A DNA stretch of 35,048 bases. It comes from Deltaproteobacteria bacterium. Lineage in GTDB: Bacteria; Desulfobacterota; Syntrophia; Syntrophales; UBA6807. Below, piece after piece: positions 1 through 9,948 of this stretch. The position numbers and the translations under genes were made by a program. Each line of letters begins with the position of its first letter. Positions within the stretch are counted from its first letter, which is position 1. The stretch is from assembly GCA_011056835.1 (NCBI GenBank), contig DSDU01000010.1, positions 1 through 35,048 on the forward strand, read 5' to 3'. The notes beneath the pieces are model-generated. The model saw nothing but the letters and a program-made list of their open reading frames with translations. It searched no databases and was not told where the DNA came from.

Positions 1-112
1 AGGTTTTAGGTGATATACCGTGGCGGAAGGATAAAACATATTGTCATCGGTTTGAAGGTTTTGGATGTACTGGTTCGTCAACATACGTTAACGGGTTAAT
101 GTCATAGGGGAG

Positions 113-1144
113 TTACTCACTGACACCGATGTACCTGGCATATTCGAACTGTTTTTTCCACGGCACGGCGGGATGAGCCGCGTTGAAAATATTCTCACCG
201 ATACGGAGCAATGACTCCCTGTCAACTTCAACCGGATTATATCCTCCCACAAACCCTACATCAGGTGTGATCACCGGGTTATGGCCCGGCCAGCAATCAC
301 AGTCCGCGGTTATGGTAAGGAGCGCATTAATCAAGAGCGTTTTATGTTTGATGCGCTTCCAGACTGCAGCGGTCGTTTCAACCAGCTTTTCCTGAAACAC
401 CGTGGCATCCGTTGCCCATAGTATTTTAAGCGCCACTTCCGGGCAGAGCCCGATACATTGAGCGCACCCGATGCATAGATCCGAATCATATTCGGGGTAA
501 TCGCTTCCTTTGGGTATATGGGCGGCGCCTGTAGGGCAGACGTCAACACATATGCCACACATCGTGCAATCGTCTTTATTAAGGATTGGATGAACGTCGG
601 AATGCATGCGCTGCTTTTGTGCACGGGATGCGAATCCCATGGAAATATTCTTGATGGCGCCTCCGAAACCTGAGGCCATGTGACCCTTGAAATGGGAAAA
701 GATAAAAAAACCATCGGCCTTTTCCACCAAGTGGGTAACTTGGACTGTCTCGAAGTGCGTGAATCCTGCATCAATATCAATGACATCGCGACCATCACGG
801 CCATCGCCGATGATCACGGGACAACCGATATATGTTTCTGAATATCCATGATCTTCCGCTGTCTTGAGTGAATCCGACGCCGTTCGGCGTCCCCCTGAAT
901 AAAGAACCGTCGTATCGAACACAAAGGGCTTCATTCCATGATCATAAAGCCAGTGAACAATTTCCCGAGCGTAAAGCGGTGGAAGAAAACTTGTATTGCC
1001 CCGCTCTCCCCAGTGGAGTTTGACGGCGACCGAATCTCCCATTTTATAGGGAACCTGAAGATTTTTCAGGAGCTGGCGGAGCGAAACGATGCGCTCATTC
1101 CTGTTCTCCTGCACTGGATAAAAGATTGTGTGATTCATAGACAA
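113..1144 (-). CDS. DUF362 domain-containing 4Fe-4S protein
   Basis: ORF of 343 aa with two ferredoxin-type motifs (CTMCGICVDVCP, CIGCAQCIGLCP) after a DUF362-like N-terminal region (VAVKLHWGERGNTSFLPP, HFKGHMASGFGGAIKNISMGFASR). Confidence 0.85.
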   Translation of the reverse strand: MSMNHTIFYPVQENRNERIVSLRQLLKNLQVPYKMGDSVAVKLHWGERGNTSFLPPLYAREIVHWLYDHGMKPFVFDTTVLYSGGRRTASDSLKTAEDHGYSETYIGCPVIIGDGRDGRDVIDIDAGFTHFETVQVTHLVEKADGFFIFSHFKGHMASGFGGAIKNISMGFASRAQKQRMHSDVHPILNKDDCTMCGICVDVCPTGAAHIPKGSDYPEYDSDLCIGCAQCIGLCPEVALKILWATDATVFQEKLVETTAAVWKRIKHKTLLINALLTITADCDCWPGHNPVITPDVGFVGGYNPVEVDRESLLRIGENIFNAAHPAVPWKKQFEYARYIGVSE

Positions 1145-1155
1145 AACCTGTCCGA

Positions 1156-1593
1156 TCAGGATGGTGAAACCATCTCGAACTTTTTCGATTGTTTCAAAAA
1201 TTCCAAGAATTCATCGGCTGATTTTCCGATAGACACCTCCTCGAAGGGGCACGGTCCGTCTCCTTGCCTGTTTTTGATGTGGGAAACAACTTCAACATGA
1301 AAACAATTGATACCAAGATTGTTCATCGTTTCCAAGGCCGCGTTACTGACCGTATGTGTAAAGGCCGCTTTGCATGATAGTTTTTCAAGCAGCACTGCCG
1401 CAGCGTTGCCGATGACGCGATCATATACAACGACATCCTTATCGGAATCGGAAGGTTTATATTCAGTAATGTAATCGACAAGGGGAGCGATACCCTTCTT
1501 CTCGGAACGATAAATGATACTGTTATCCCGGCTGATCCAGAGCGTATCTTCACTTGTGAGAAAAAGATGAAATAATTCCCTAGACAATTCCAT
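1156..1593 (-). CDS. DUF1893 domain-containing protein
   Basis: ORF; start chosen at MELSRELF, preceded on the minus strand by AAGGAGT; the sequence (IGNAAAVLLEKLSCKAAFTHTVSNAALETMNNLGI...FEVVSHIKNRQGDGPCPFEE-like) resembles DUF1893. Confidence 0.7.
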   Translation of the reverse strand: MELSRELFHLFLTSEDTLWISRDNSIIYRSEKKGIAPLVDYITEYKPSDSDKDVVVYDRVIGNAAAVLLEKLSCKAAFTHTVSNAALETMNNLGINCFHVEVVSHIKNRQGDGPCPFEEVSIGKSADEFLEFLKQSKKFEMVSPS

Positions 1594-2146
1594 TGTGTTT
1601 ACTCCTTGTAGATAAGATATATTCAAGGAGGTGCAGAATCAATGGCAGCAGAGTAACCTGTAAGATGATGCCGGGCCATCCCAGCATTACCGCATCCCAT
1701 AAAAGAACCGGTCCATCAAACCCGTAGATGAACAGAAGCACCGCCGGAGCGACCATTCTTCCGACGATAACTGCGACTGCCACTGATGCAACGGTGTTCA
1801 GATTGTATCGTTCTCTCATCACACCCGCTATAACTCCGTAACACACACCCTCTATGAAAATCCGGGGCAGAATCGATAGCTCCGGCATACCCGAAATAAC
1901 GAAACTTACCAGGGGAGTTGCAACCCCCACCAGCAAACCGGCCCGCCAGCCCAGCAGAAGTCCCGCGAGAATGATGAGAAAATACATCGGTTGGACTGTT
2001 GGTCCAGCCTGAGGATGGATCCAATGGACGAAGAGGGGAATTGCAACATCGGCGGTGACAAAGCAGGCGACGAACGCATACAGGCGGGCATTTGTAAAGG
2101 GTACAACATACGGGAACGTTAACGAATGGGACAATGTCTGACCCAC
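1580..2146 (-). CDS. ECF transporter S component family membrane protein
   Basis: 188-aa hydrophobic ORF with ECF-S-like pattern (NARLYAFVACFVTADVAIPL...PMYFLIILAGLLLGWRAGLLVG); GTG start with GGGAGG upstream. Confidence 0.7.
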   Translation of the reverse strand: MGQTLSHSLTFPYVVPFTNARLYAFVACFVTADVAIPLFVHWIHPQAGPTVQPMYFLIILAGLLLGWRAGLLVGVATPLVSFVISGMPELSILPRIFIEGVCYGVIAGVMRERYNLNTVASVAVAVIVGRMVAPAVLLFIYGFDGPVLLWDAVMLGWPGIILQVTLLPLILHLLEYILSTRSKHNGIV

Positions 2147-2504
2147 GGTACGATCCTCCCTTCTCCTTTATTAATGGGGTGATGATGTTAATTGACTAAG
2201 AATTATAGTGGAGAACGGCATAATGGTCAAGGATGTTCAGGTGGTTCGAACTCAAAGAACATCCTTTGTTGGAACGGCTACGGTCCTTGCGCGTTGACAA
2301 AGGATAAATGCGATGTTATTGAGCATACTAATAAATAGGAGACTATTTATACCTTCGGACGTTGATTGCATCATGTATCTGCTCACAAAAGCCCGCCACC
2401 AGGCTTGCGGCGTTGTCTGGCGACGTGTAGAGAGTACGGATTGAGGCCGAAAATACGCAACAATTTGTCATATATTGAGCACACGAAAGAATGAGAGGCG
2501 CGCT

Positions 2505-3302
2505 ATGCTTAAGGATGCCATCAGAAAGTTAGGGCTGAAGCTGGGTGCCGACGTCGTCGGTTTCGCATCGATCGAAGATTACCGCTCAGAGCGGTCACCG
2601 GACCCAAAAACCTTCATGCCGGGAGTCACATCGCTCATCGTTCTTGGATATCGGGAAATCGACGGTGCTCTCGACAGCAGTAATGACAGAATAAGTCTCT
2701 CGTCCCGCATGGGTGCTATGGATCTATCCAAGGCAAATAATTACCGCCTCGCCCGTTTCATCGAAAATGAATTCGATGCACGGGCGGCAGCGGTTAATTT
2801 TTCATATCCCCTCGATATGACACCGCCCACCATGGGACTGGTAGGAGATATTTCGCTCCGGCATGCCGCCGTAGCCGCAGGCCTTGGCGTGTTTGGCAGG
2901 CATAACCTTGTCATTAACCCCGAATTCGGAAGCCGGCTGATCTATACGGCTCTTCTGACGGAACTGCAACTGGCGTCGGACCCGCCCATTACGGAAGATC
3001 TCTGCAATGACTGTGGCATCTGTGTGGAACAATGCCCCGCAGGCGCTCTTGATGAGGAAGGCAAAACGGACGAGATGAAGTGCCTCAAAGTATCGCAACC
3101 TTCAGGTATCGGTGGGCTCATCGGCTATCTTCGTAAATTTATCGGAGCCACCCCCGAGGATCAGAAGAAATTTCTTATGGATCCTCGGTTCTTGAGTCTC
3201 TATCAGGCATCATTTATTGGATTCCAGTATCAGTGTTTTCGCTGTATCGCCTCATGTCCCGTGGGGAGGAAAAATCGTGCATATGGAAAGGCTCACGGAT
3301 GA
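2505..3302 (+). CDS. 4Fe-4S protein, epoxyqueuosine reductase (QueG)-like
   Basis: Start moved to MLKDAIRKL (ATG 2505 after GAGAGG); contains CNDCGICVEQCPAGAL and a second CFRCIASCPVG cluster motif. Confidence 0.7.
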   Translation: MLKDAIRKLGLKLGADVVGFASIEDYRSERSPDPKTFMPGVTSLIVLGYREIDGALDSSNDRISLSSRMGAMDLSKANNYRLARFIENEFDARAAAVNFSYPLDMTPPTMGLVGDISLRHAAVAAGLGVFGRHNLVINPEFGSRLIYTALLTELQLASDPPITEDLCNDCGICVEQCPAGALDEEGKTDEMKCLKVSQPSGIGGLIGYLRKFIGATPEDQKKFLMDPRFLSLYQASFIGFQYQCFRCIASCPVGRKNRAYGKAHG

Positions 3303-3391
3303 ATAACTCGTGATTTTGACATGATGTTAGACAGTTCTGCCGGCGGTGCGCACCTTGTGGCTCTTGAGGGTTACTTCCTGTCTTTTGTCTG

Positions 3392-5350
3392 TTATTCCTT
3401 CGAAATTCCTTCCAACATTTCTTCCGTTTCCGCCCATTCACTATAAAGCGCGTCAAGCCGGGCGGTGATTTGATCGTGCTCAATGTGGAGATTTTGTATT
3501 GTTCCATCATCGGTATAGGTTTGGGGATCGGAAAAGGCGGCTTCTATTTCCGCTTTTCGGGTTTCGGCGCGGGATATGTAATCTTCAAGGGTATGCTGCT
3601 TGTCCTTCAGTGGTTTCAGCCTCGTATTGAGATGACGCCGATGTTCCGCCTCGACGCGTTTCCGCTCCTTGTCACGCTGAGACGGCGATTTTTTTTCAGA
3701 TGCATGTTGTTGAACGGAGGATTGTTCATCCGCTTTGTGGTGTGTGCCGGATAGATATTCATCGACAGAACCGGGGAATACATCCAGGCCGGTCTTTCCA
3801 ATTGAAATGACCTTGTTGATCAATGGCGCGAGGAAGTCCCGATCATGGGACACAATGAGATAACTGCCCGAGTATTTGAGCATACTTTGCTGCAGGACCG
3901 CTTTTGACCGGGCATCGAGATGATTTGTCGGTTCGTCGAAGATGAGAAAGTTTGCCGGCTTGAGGAGCATCTTTGCAATGGCCAGTCTGCTCTTTTCTCC
4001 TCCGGACAGTACTGATACGGGCTTAAAGACATCATCGCCGGAAAAGAGAAAACAGCCGAGAAGGGTCCGTAATTCTCTCTGTGACGCCGATGGAGCGATC
4101 GTGTCAAGTGTCTGAATGATCGTCAGTTCCGGGTCCAGCGCATCCGCCAGATTCTGAGAAAAATATGAAATTATGACATTATGACCCGGTCGTCGTTCAC
4201 CGCTTTGAATCCGCTCCGAACCTGCAATGATCCGGGCGAGGGTCGACTTTCCAGCTCCGTTCACTCCGAGAAGGGCAATCCGATCTCCCCGGTCGACCCG
4301 GAGCGAGACCTTGTGGAAGACAGTATGCAATCCGTATGATTTTGTAACGCCGTCCAGTTCCAGGATGACCCTGCCGGGCCGGGGGGCTTCGGGGAAGTGG
4401 AAAGAAACCGCTTTTTCCGAACCTTCCATTTCGATGCGTTCCATTTTTTCAAGCACTTTGAGGCGGCTTTGGGCCTGTCGGGCCCTCCGCTTGTCATATC
4501 GAAACCGCGAGACGAATTGTTCCGTCTTTTCAATCAACTGCTGCTGTTGTTCGTAGGCTGCACGCATCTGGCCATCCCGCAGCTCCTTCTGTTTCAGGTA
4601 TGACGAGAAATTTCCTGTAAAGAACGTGACTTTTCCCACGGAGATTTCAATGACCCGATGGACAATGTTGTCGAGGAACCGGCTGTCGTGCGAAACAAGG
4701 ATAATCGAACCTTTATACGATTGCAGGTAGTTTTCAAGCCATTGCAGGGATTCAATGTCTAGATGATTTGTCGGTTCATCAAGGAGGAGAACAGTCGGTT
4801 CCAGCAGAAGAAGCTTGGCAATTTCTATCCTCATCTGCCATCCGCCGCTGAATTCTTCCGTCATGCGCTTCAAATCATTTTCGGCAAACCCCAGACCTGA
4901 GAGGATCTGTTTTATCCGTGCGTCGATGGTGTATCCGTCGCGGTGTTCAATCGTGTGCTGGATGTTCCCCAGTTCTTCGAGCAATTCAACTAATTCGGGA
5001 GACGGGGAATCCCCGCCATGGGTTCGATTTTGAATTTCCCTTGATATGTCAGCGAGACGGTTCTGAAGGGACGTGATGTCCTGAAAAACCGTGGCAACCT
5101 CATCATACAGCGTCTTCCCCTGGTGATACACTCCATCCTGAGGAAGGTACCCTGATGTGGTGAAACGGGATTGTGTGATCGTACCCGTATCGGCATCGAG
5201 ATATCCGGCGATGATTTTCATAAGTGTTGATTTCCCGGTACCATTTGATCCGACAAGGGCAATTCGGTCTCCCGTTCCGATGTGGAATGAAACGTCTTGG
5301 AAGAGGGGTGTCCCGACGAATTGTTTCGATATATTTGTCAGCGAAATCAT
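3392..5350 (-). CDS. ABC-F family ATP-binding cassette protein
   Basis: Two ABC domains with Walker A (GSNGTGKST, GVNGAGKST), signatures (FSGGW, LSGGEKSR) and LLLDEPTNHLD; ABC-F linker and C-terminal coiled coil; start moved to MISLTNISKQF. Confidence 0.92.
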   Translation of the reverse strand: MISLTNISKQFVGTPLFQDVSFHIGTGDRIALVGSNGTGKSTLMKIIAGYLDADTGTITQSRFTTSGYLPQDGVYHQGKTLYDEVATVFQDITSLQNRLADISREIQNRTHGGDSPSPELVELLEELGNIQHTIEHRDGYTIDARIKQILSGLGFAENDLKRMTEEFSGGWQMRIEIAKLLLLEPTVLLLDEPTNHLDIESLQWLENYLQSYKGSIILVSHDSRFLDNIVHRVIEISVGKVTFFTGNFSSYLKQKELRDGQMRAAYEQQQQLIEKTEQFVSRFRYDKRRARQAQSRLKVLEKMERIEMEGSEKAVSFHFPEAPRPGRVILELDGVTKSYGLHTVFHKVSLRVDRGDRIALLGVNGAGKSTLARIIAGSERIQSGERRPGHNVIISYFSQNLADALDPELTIIQTLDTIAPSASQRELRTLLGCFLFSGDDVFKPVSVLSGGEKSRLAIAKMLLKPANFLIFDEPTNHLDARSKAVLQQSMLKYSGSYLIVSHDRDFLAPLINKVISIGKTGLDVFPGSVDEYLSGTHHKADEQSSVQQHASEKKSPSQRDKERKRVEAEHRRHLNTRLKPLKDKQHTLEDYISRAETRKAEIEAAFSDPQTYTDDGTIQNLHIEHDQITARLDALYSEWAETEEMLEGISKE

Positions 5351-5361
5351 GACAATGAACC

Positions 5362-6420
5362 CTACCGGGCCGATGTGCCTATGTTGAGGCTGTACTGGAG
5401 AACGATATAAATAACATAGACACTCAGGAGCCAGACACCCTGCCATCGTCTGAAGCGGTTATCCCGATTCATAAAGATAAAAAAACGGAACGAATACAAG
5501 ATAATCAACATGGCGGGAAAATGAAAGGTAAAGAAATTCGGAGTTATGGCCAGTGGTTTCGCCGCTGCGGCCGCTCCGATTACGAATAAGCAATTCAGAA
5601 CGTCCGCACCGACGATGTTGCCCACGACAATGTCGGGACATTTTTTTCTTATGGCCGTTATTGCCGTCATAAGTTCCGGCAGAGAGGTACCGAATGCGAC
5701 CAAAGTAGCGGCGATAATGTCGCTGGGAACACCAATCCGTGTGGCAATTTCTGCGGCACAGGGAACAAGTACCCGTGCACTGGTGATTACGAGAATCAGC
5801 CCGCCGATCATCATAAACCAGCATATTCCGATGGTGATATCGGCTTTATCTTTCGGTTCTTCTTTGTCAGTAATGATGTCTTCACTTTGCCGTGACCATG
5901 CATAGGCTGCATAGAGATACACTCCCAGAAGAATGAGAAATATGATGCCGATCCATCGATACAATGTCGGTTCATCAGGTGAAGCGATCCAGAGAATGAC
6001 TGAAATAACAACCAGAAGTGTGGCGGTACCCACCTGGACCCAACCGGTGCGGTTGAGAATAAACCGATTAATGGGAACTGAAGAGAAAATGCAGGTTAAT
6101 CCGAAAATGAGTCCTGTATCTACGATAATAGATCCGACGCCATTTCCCAGGGCAAGCCCGGGATTGCCCATCCAGGCGGCCATAACCGAAACGACCGCCT
6201 CAGGTGTGGTTGTTCCCAGCGATATGATTGTAGCACCGATGACGATTGGCGACAGGCCTGTTCGCGCAGCGAGATGTACAACGCCATCGATCATCCAGTC
6301 AGCCCCTTTCACGATGGCCACGAGACCAAGGGCGATGACGAGGAGCAGAAGGCTTGTTGTCAACCCTTCCACAGCCGACTGTAACACTCCTTCATTGATC
6401 ATGAAATGTATCAATTCCAT
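5362..6420 (-). CDS. Calcium/sodium antiporter (CaCA family, YrbG-like)
   Basis: 352 aa with two inverted alpha-repeats: GATIISLGTTTPEAVVSVMAAWMGNPGLALGNGVGS and VAFGTSLPELMTAITAIRKKCPDIVVGNIVGADVLN. Confidence 0.9.
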   Translation of the reverse strand: MELIHFMINEGVLQSAVEGLTTSLLLLVIALGLVAIVKGADWMIDGVVHLAARTGLSPIVIGATIISLGTTTPEAVVSVMAAWMGNPGLALGNGVGSIIVDTGLIFGLTCIFSSVPINRFILNRTGWVQVGTATLLVVISVILWIASPDEPTLYRWIGIIFLILLGVYLYAAYAWSRQSEDIITDKEEPKDKADITIGICWFMMIGGLILVITSARVLVPCAAEIATRIGVPSDIIAATLVAFGTSLPELMTAITAIRKKCPDIVVGNIVGADVLNCLFVIGAAAAAKPLAITPNFFTFHFPAMLIILYSFRFFIFMNRDNRFRRWQGVWLLSVYVIYIVLQYSLNIGTSAR

Positions 6421-7065
6421 AGGGTCTGTCCAAATGCTCTGAAGTTGATTTTCTCTTATGCGATATCGTCATGAGCCATTCTGCCTCCTTTACACCGTGC
6501 TGATGGGAAAATCAAGGCTGGTGTTGGTGCGACATGAACCGATTCACTGTTTCATAAAATTTGCCGGCACTTCCCCCGGTGGCTGCTTTACCGCACGCAA
6601 GGCGCTGTGGAGACGGACCCAGATGTCTCAAGAACAGCGAATAACATCGCACGCAGTCGAGGGAAGGGGCTTTGCCTTCGAGTCGTGTCGTTCCGACGGG
6701 TCGAAAAACTCGGCACTTGCTACAGAAGATACATGCTATTTATTAACGCCATGTTGATATAAGAGAATCCTGCGAAGAAAATTGTAAATACTCCGCAGCC
6801 CGAAGGCGAGAGTAGTGAAGCCAATTGGTGAACAGCCTAATAATACAGGCATGGTGCCGTCTGGATGGATCGGCTAACCGCACGGCCCCGGTCAGGGCTG
6901 ATGTTTCCGTGCCGGTCGGGGAGAATGGTGTTGCGCTGATGATGACATTAGAATCGCTTACGATTGATTTTTACGATATCCGTCAAGGATGTCCATTAGT
7001 TCCGATCCGATCAGGCACTGGCCATACGTTGCTTGCCTGATACCTGCCGTCGGCATGGTGTAATC

Positions 7066-8076
7066 TTACAATCCTCTTTCTGCAATATAATCGACAAGAT
7101 CAGCCACGCGACATGAATAGCCCCATTCGTTATCGTACCATGCCACGACTTTTGCGATGGTTCCGTTAAGAACCTGAGTGAATTCGAGATCCACAATTGA
7201 CGAGTGGGCGTTACCTATGTAATCTGAGGAAACCAGCTTCTTCCATTCGCACGCCATAATGCCTTTCAATGTTCGTCGGGATGCGTTGATTAAAATATCC
7301 CGCAGGGCATCCGTAGTTGTTTCTTTCTCAAGTTGTGCCGTAAAATCAACCACAGAAACCGTAGGAGTGGGTACTCTCAGGGAATACCCGTCGAATCGTC
7401 CTGCCAGGTCGGGGATAACCAGGGCAAGCGCCCGGGCGGCTCCTGTTGATGTGGGGATGATGTTTTGTCCCGCTGCACGCGCCCGTCTGAGGTCCCGGTG
7501 CGGCAAATCAAGTATGCGCTGGTCGTTTGTGTAGGAATGAACCGTTGTCATCATGCCGTTCACGATACCAAACGCTTTGTGAACGGCGAGTGCAGGCGGG
7601 GCCAGGCAGTTTGTCGTGCACGATGCATTGGAAATGATATGATGTTTCTGTGGTCGATAGCTCCTGTGGTTGACGCCCATGACGATGGTCAGATCCACGT
7701 CATCACCGGGAGCTGTTATGATGACCTTTTTGGCACCGGCCGTCAGGTGTGCCGATGCTTTTGATCCTGTTCGAAACAGGCCGGTGCTTTCAATGACAAT
7801 GTCCACACCTTCGTCATCCCAGGGGATTGTCGCAGGATCACGGAGCGCGAAATTCCTGATCGACTGCCCGTTGATAAGAAAGCCGTTTTTTTTGACTTTA
7901 ATATCTGCGTCGAAGATACCGTAGTTTGTATCGTATTGCAGGAGATGTGCATTGGTATCCTCATCGAAAAGGTCATTTATCGCCACCACCTGCAGGGTAT
8001 CGGGATGACGCTCCATAACGGCCTTTAAAACCTGACGTCCGATTCTTCCAAAACCATTGATGCCGAGACGAAACAT
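7066..8076 (-). CDS. gap: Type I glyceraldehyde-3-phosphate dehydrogenase
   Basis: MFRLGINGFGRIGR N-terminus, catalytic SNASCTTNCLAP, WYDNEWGYSCRVADL C-terminus. Confidence 0.97.
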   Translation of the reverse strand: MFRLGINGFGRIGRQVLKAVMERHPDTLQVVAINDLFDEDTNAHLLQYDTNYGIFDADIKVKKNGFLINGQSIRNFALRDPATIPWDDEGVDIVIESTGLFRTGSKASAHLTAGAKKVIITAPGDDVDLTIVMGVNHRSYRPQKHHIISNASCTTNCLAPPALAVHKAFGIVNGMMTTVHSYTNDQRILDLPHRDLRRARAAGQNIIPTSTGAARALALVIPDLAGRFDGYSLRVPTPTVSVVDFTAQLEKETTTDALRDILINASRRTLKGIMACEWKKLVSSDYIGNAHSSIVDLEFTQVLNGTIAKVVAWYDNEWGYSCRVADLVDYIAERGL

Positions 8077-8086
8077 GGTTTCCTCC

Positions 8087-8671
8087 TTATAGATCGTCAA
8101 TGCGGTACTTGTGTTCCGCCATTATGTCACATCTGATCTTCAATCGTTCATGATGACGCGCGTTATCAATGGCAATGGCGCTCAGATTGGCTACGGCTTC
8201 GAGAAACTTAATATCACGGTCGTTAAATTCGTGAACATCTTCCGTATAGACCCTCAGGATGCCGATGACCTTCTTCTCAACCGTCAGCGGCAGAACAAGT
8301 ACCGACGCAATCCCCTCGGCCTTTGCCTTGTCCGGGTATTGGAAATCATCATCCGTCTGGACATTTTCGATCCACGTCGTTCTTCCTTTCAGGACATTCC
8401 GGTCAACCTTGCTTTCCGAAACGATGATCGGTCCCTTATGAATGTACTCGTCAGAAAGTCCATAACTGGCGCCCATTTCAAGAGTATTTCCCCGCGAGCT
8501 GAGCAGTCTGAGGCTGCAGGCTTTAACATTCATTGCATTGGTCACACACCGTGCTATCTCTTCAAGGACTCGTGTCGGGTCAAGTGACGCATTGATCACC
8601 CGTGCCACGTCATACAATGCGGCAAAATAATCTATTTCACCGATTCTTGATACGTTTGTTTTTTGTGCCAT
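8087..8671 (-). CDS. GAF domain-containing protein
   Basis: GAF pattern (VARVINASLDPTRVLEEIARCVTNAMNVKACSLRLL...GIASVLVLPLTVEKKVIGILRVYTEDVHEFNDRDIKFLEAVANLSAIAIDNA); start at MAQKTNVS. Confidence 0.85.
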   Translation of the reverse strand: MAQKTNVSRIGEIDYFAALYDVARVINASLDPTRVLEEIARCVTNAMNVKACSLRLLSSRGNTLEMGASYGLSDEYIHKGPIIVSESKVDRNVLKGRTTWIENVQTDDDFQYPDKAKAEGIASVLVLPLTVEKKVIGILRVYTEDVHEFNDRDIKFLEAVANLSAIAIDNARHHERLKIRCDIMAEHKYRIDDL

Positions 8672-8907
8672 AATGAAACCTCCGATTTTGGTTTCAGGTG
8701 AATACATTTGAAATTACAGTTCAAATTAAATGGTCATGTATGGCAAAGTCAACAATTATTTTGTCTCCTGCGCAATTATGATTTTAAAAGGAATGAACAC
8801 GGTGGTCTGATGGTCTTATACGTGACAGTCGACTATGATTAATCTTCCATAAACGGCATGAGTTACAGGCCGGCATCGGTGTGGTGTGTAATCCTGTCAA
8901 GGCGATG

Positions 8908-9948
8908 CTACTCCCATCGAAGCGATGATGCCTTGAAGATGACAAAGATCGGAGTTCCGGGAAGAATATGCAACGATTCTGCGGCACGTCGAGTAATTCG
9001 ACTTATTACGGAAAGACCTCCCAGGTCGATCGTGGCAAGGACTTTTTTTGAGTGATTTTCCTCGGACAGCAGGGTGACCGTGCCTCTGATGATATTCCGT
9101 GCCGACAGCCCGTCTCTTCCGTCCGGCTGGGCCTTGGCTAGTACGATGTCCGAAGGATTCAACAGGGCCTTTGCCGCTGAATCACCCGGCGGTGTGGCGG
9201 AGAACATGACCTGTCCGTCCGGAAGCACCTTTTTCCAGAGACCGTCGGATTCGGGATTCCATGGCCCATCGATGACATTATCCGATGCCAATCCCGTTAT
9301 ACGCCCCTCATACACGCGAAACACTTGAGATGCAACGGTATTCAGCCATATAAGATCGTGACTTGCCACAATAAGCGTTGTATTGAATTGTTCTCTCATC
9401 GTATTCACTGCGTCTTTGATGAGCACGGCACTCCGCTGATCGACACTTGCCGTGGGCTCGTCCATGATGAGGACACGGGGATTGATGATCAATCTCGATG
9501 CCAGGGCCACCCGTTGCGCTTCGCCCCCGGAGAGTTGGTGCCATCGACGCTGGGCAAATTCATCAGGCGGAAGGCCGACCATGTGGAGGGTCCGGTGAAC
9601 CTTTTCCGTCAGGCCTTGTTTTTCATTCCGTACCTTCAACCCATAGGCGACATTTTCGAAGACGGTTCTCTTCAGCAGATAGGCTTCCTGGAGCAGCATG
9701 GTAACACTGCGTTTCATGGCATCATTTGTCCTGTCAACTTTTGTTCCGTCGAAATACACCGTACCCTCATCGGGATCTTCCAGAAGCGCCAGGATCTTCA
9801 GAAGCGTTGTCTTGCCACCCCCGTTGGGGCCGACAATGCCTATGGAGGCGCCCCGGGCGATTGCAAATTCCGGTATATGGAGCAGAAAACGCCCGTTTTC
9901 GTATCGATATTTGAGATTGTTGATTCTGTACAGCGGAGTTTCACTCAT
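8908..9948 (-). CDS. tupC: Tungstate ABC transporter ATP-binding protein with C-terminal TOBE-like domain
   Basis: Walker A GPNGGGKTT, LSGGEAQRVALA, LIMDEPTA; C-terminal TOBE-like region (SARNIIRGTVTLLSEENHSKKVLATIDLGGLSVISRITRRAAESL); ATGA overlap with tupB. Confidence 0.85.
   Translation of the reverse strand: MSETPLYRINNLKYRYENGRFLLHIPEFAIARGASIGIVGPNGGGKTTLLKILALLEDPDEGTVYFDGTKVDRTNDAMKRSVTMLLQEAYLLKRTVFENVAYGLKVRNEKQGLTEKVHRTLHMVGLPPDEFAQRRWHQLSGGEAQRVALASRLIINPRVLIMDEPTASVDQRSAVLIKDAVNTMREQFNTTLIVASHDLIWLNTVASQVFRVYEGRITGLASDNVIDGPWNPESDGLWKKVLPDGQVMFSATPPGDSAAKALLNPSDIVLAKAQPDGRDGLSARNIIRGTVTLLSEENHSKKVLATIDLGGLSVISRITRRAAESLHILPGTPIFVIFKASSLRWE

Noticed and set aside
6458-7040. Two small plus-strand ORFs (99 aa and 71 aa) in the antiporter/gap spacer
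   Set aside because: No recognisable domain; composition does not look coding and no convincing SD.
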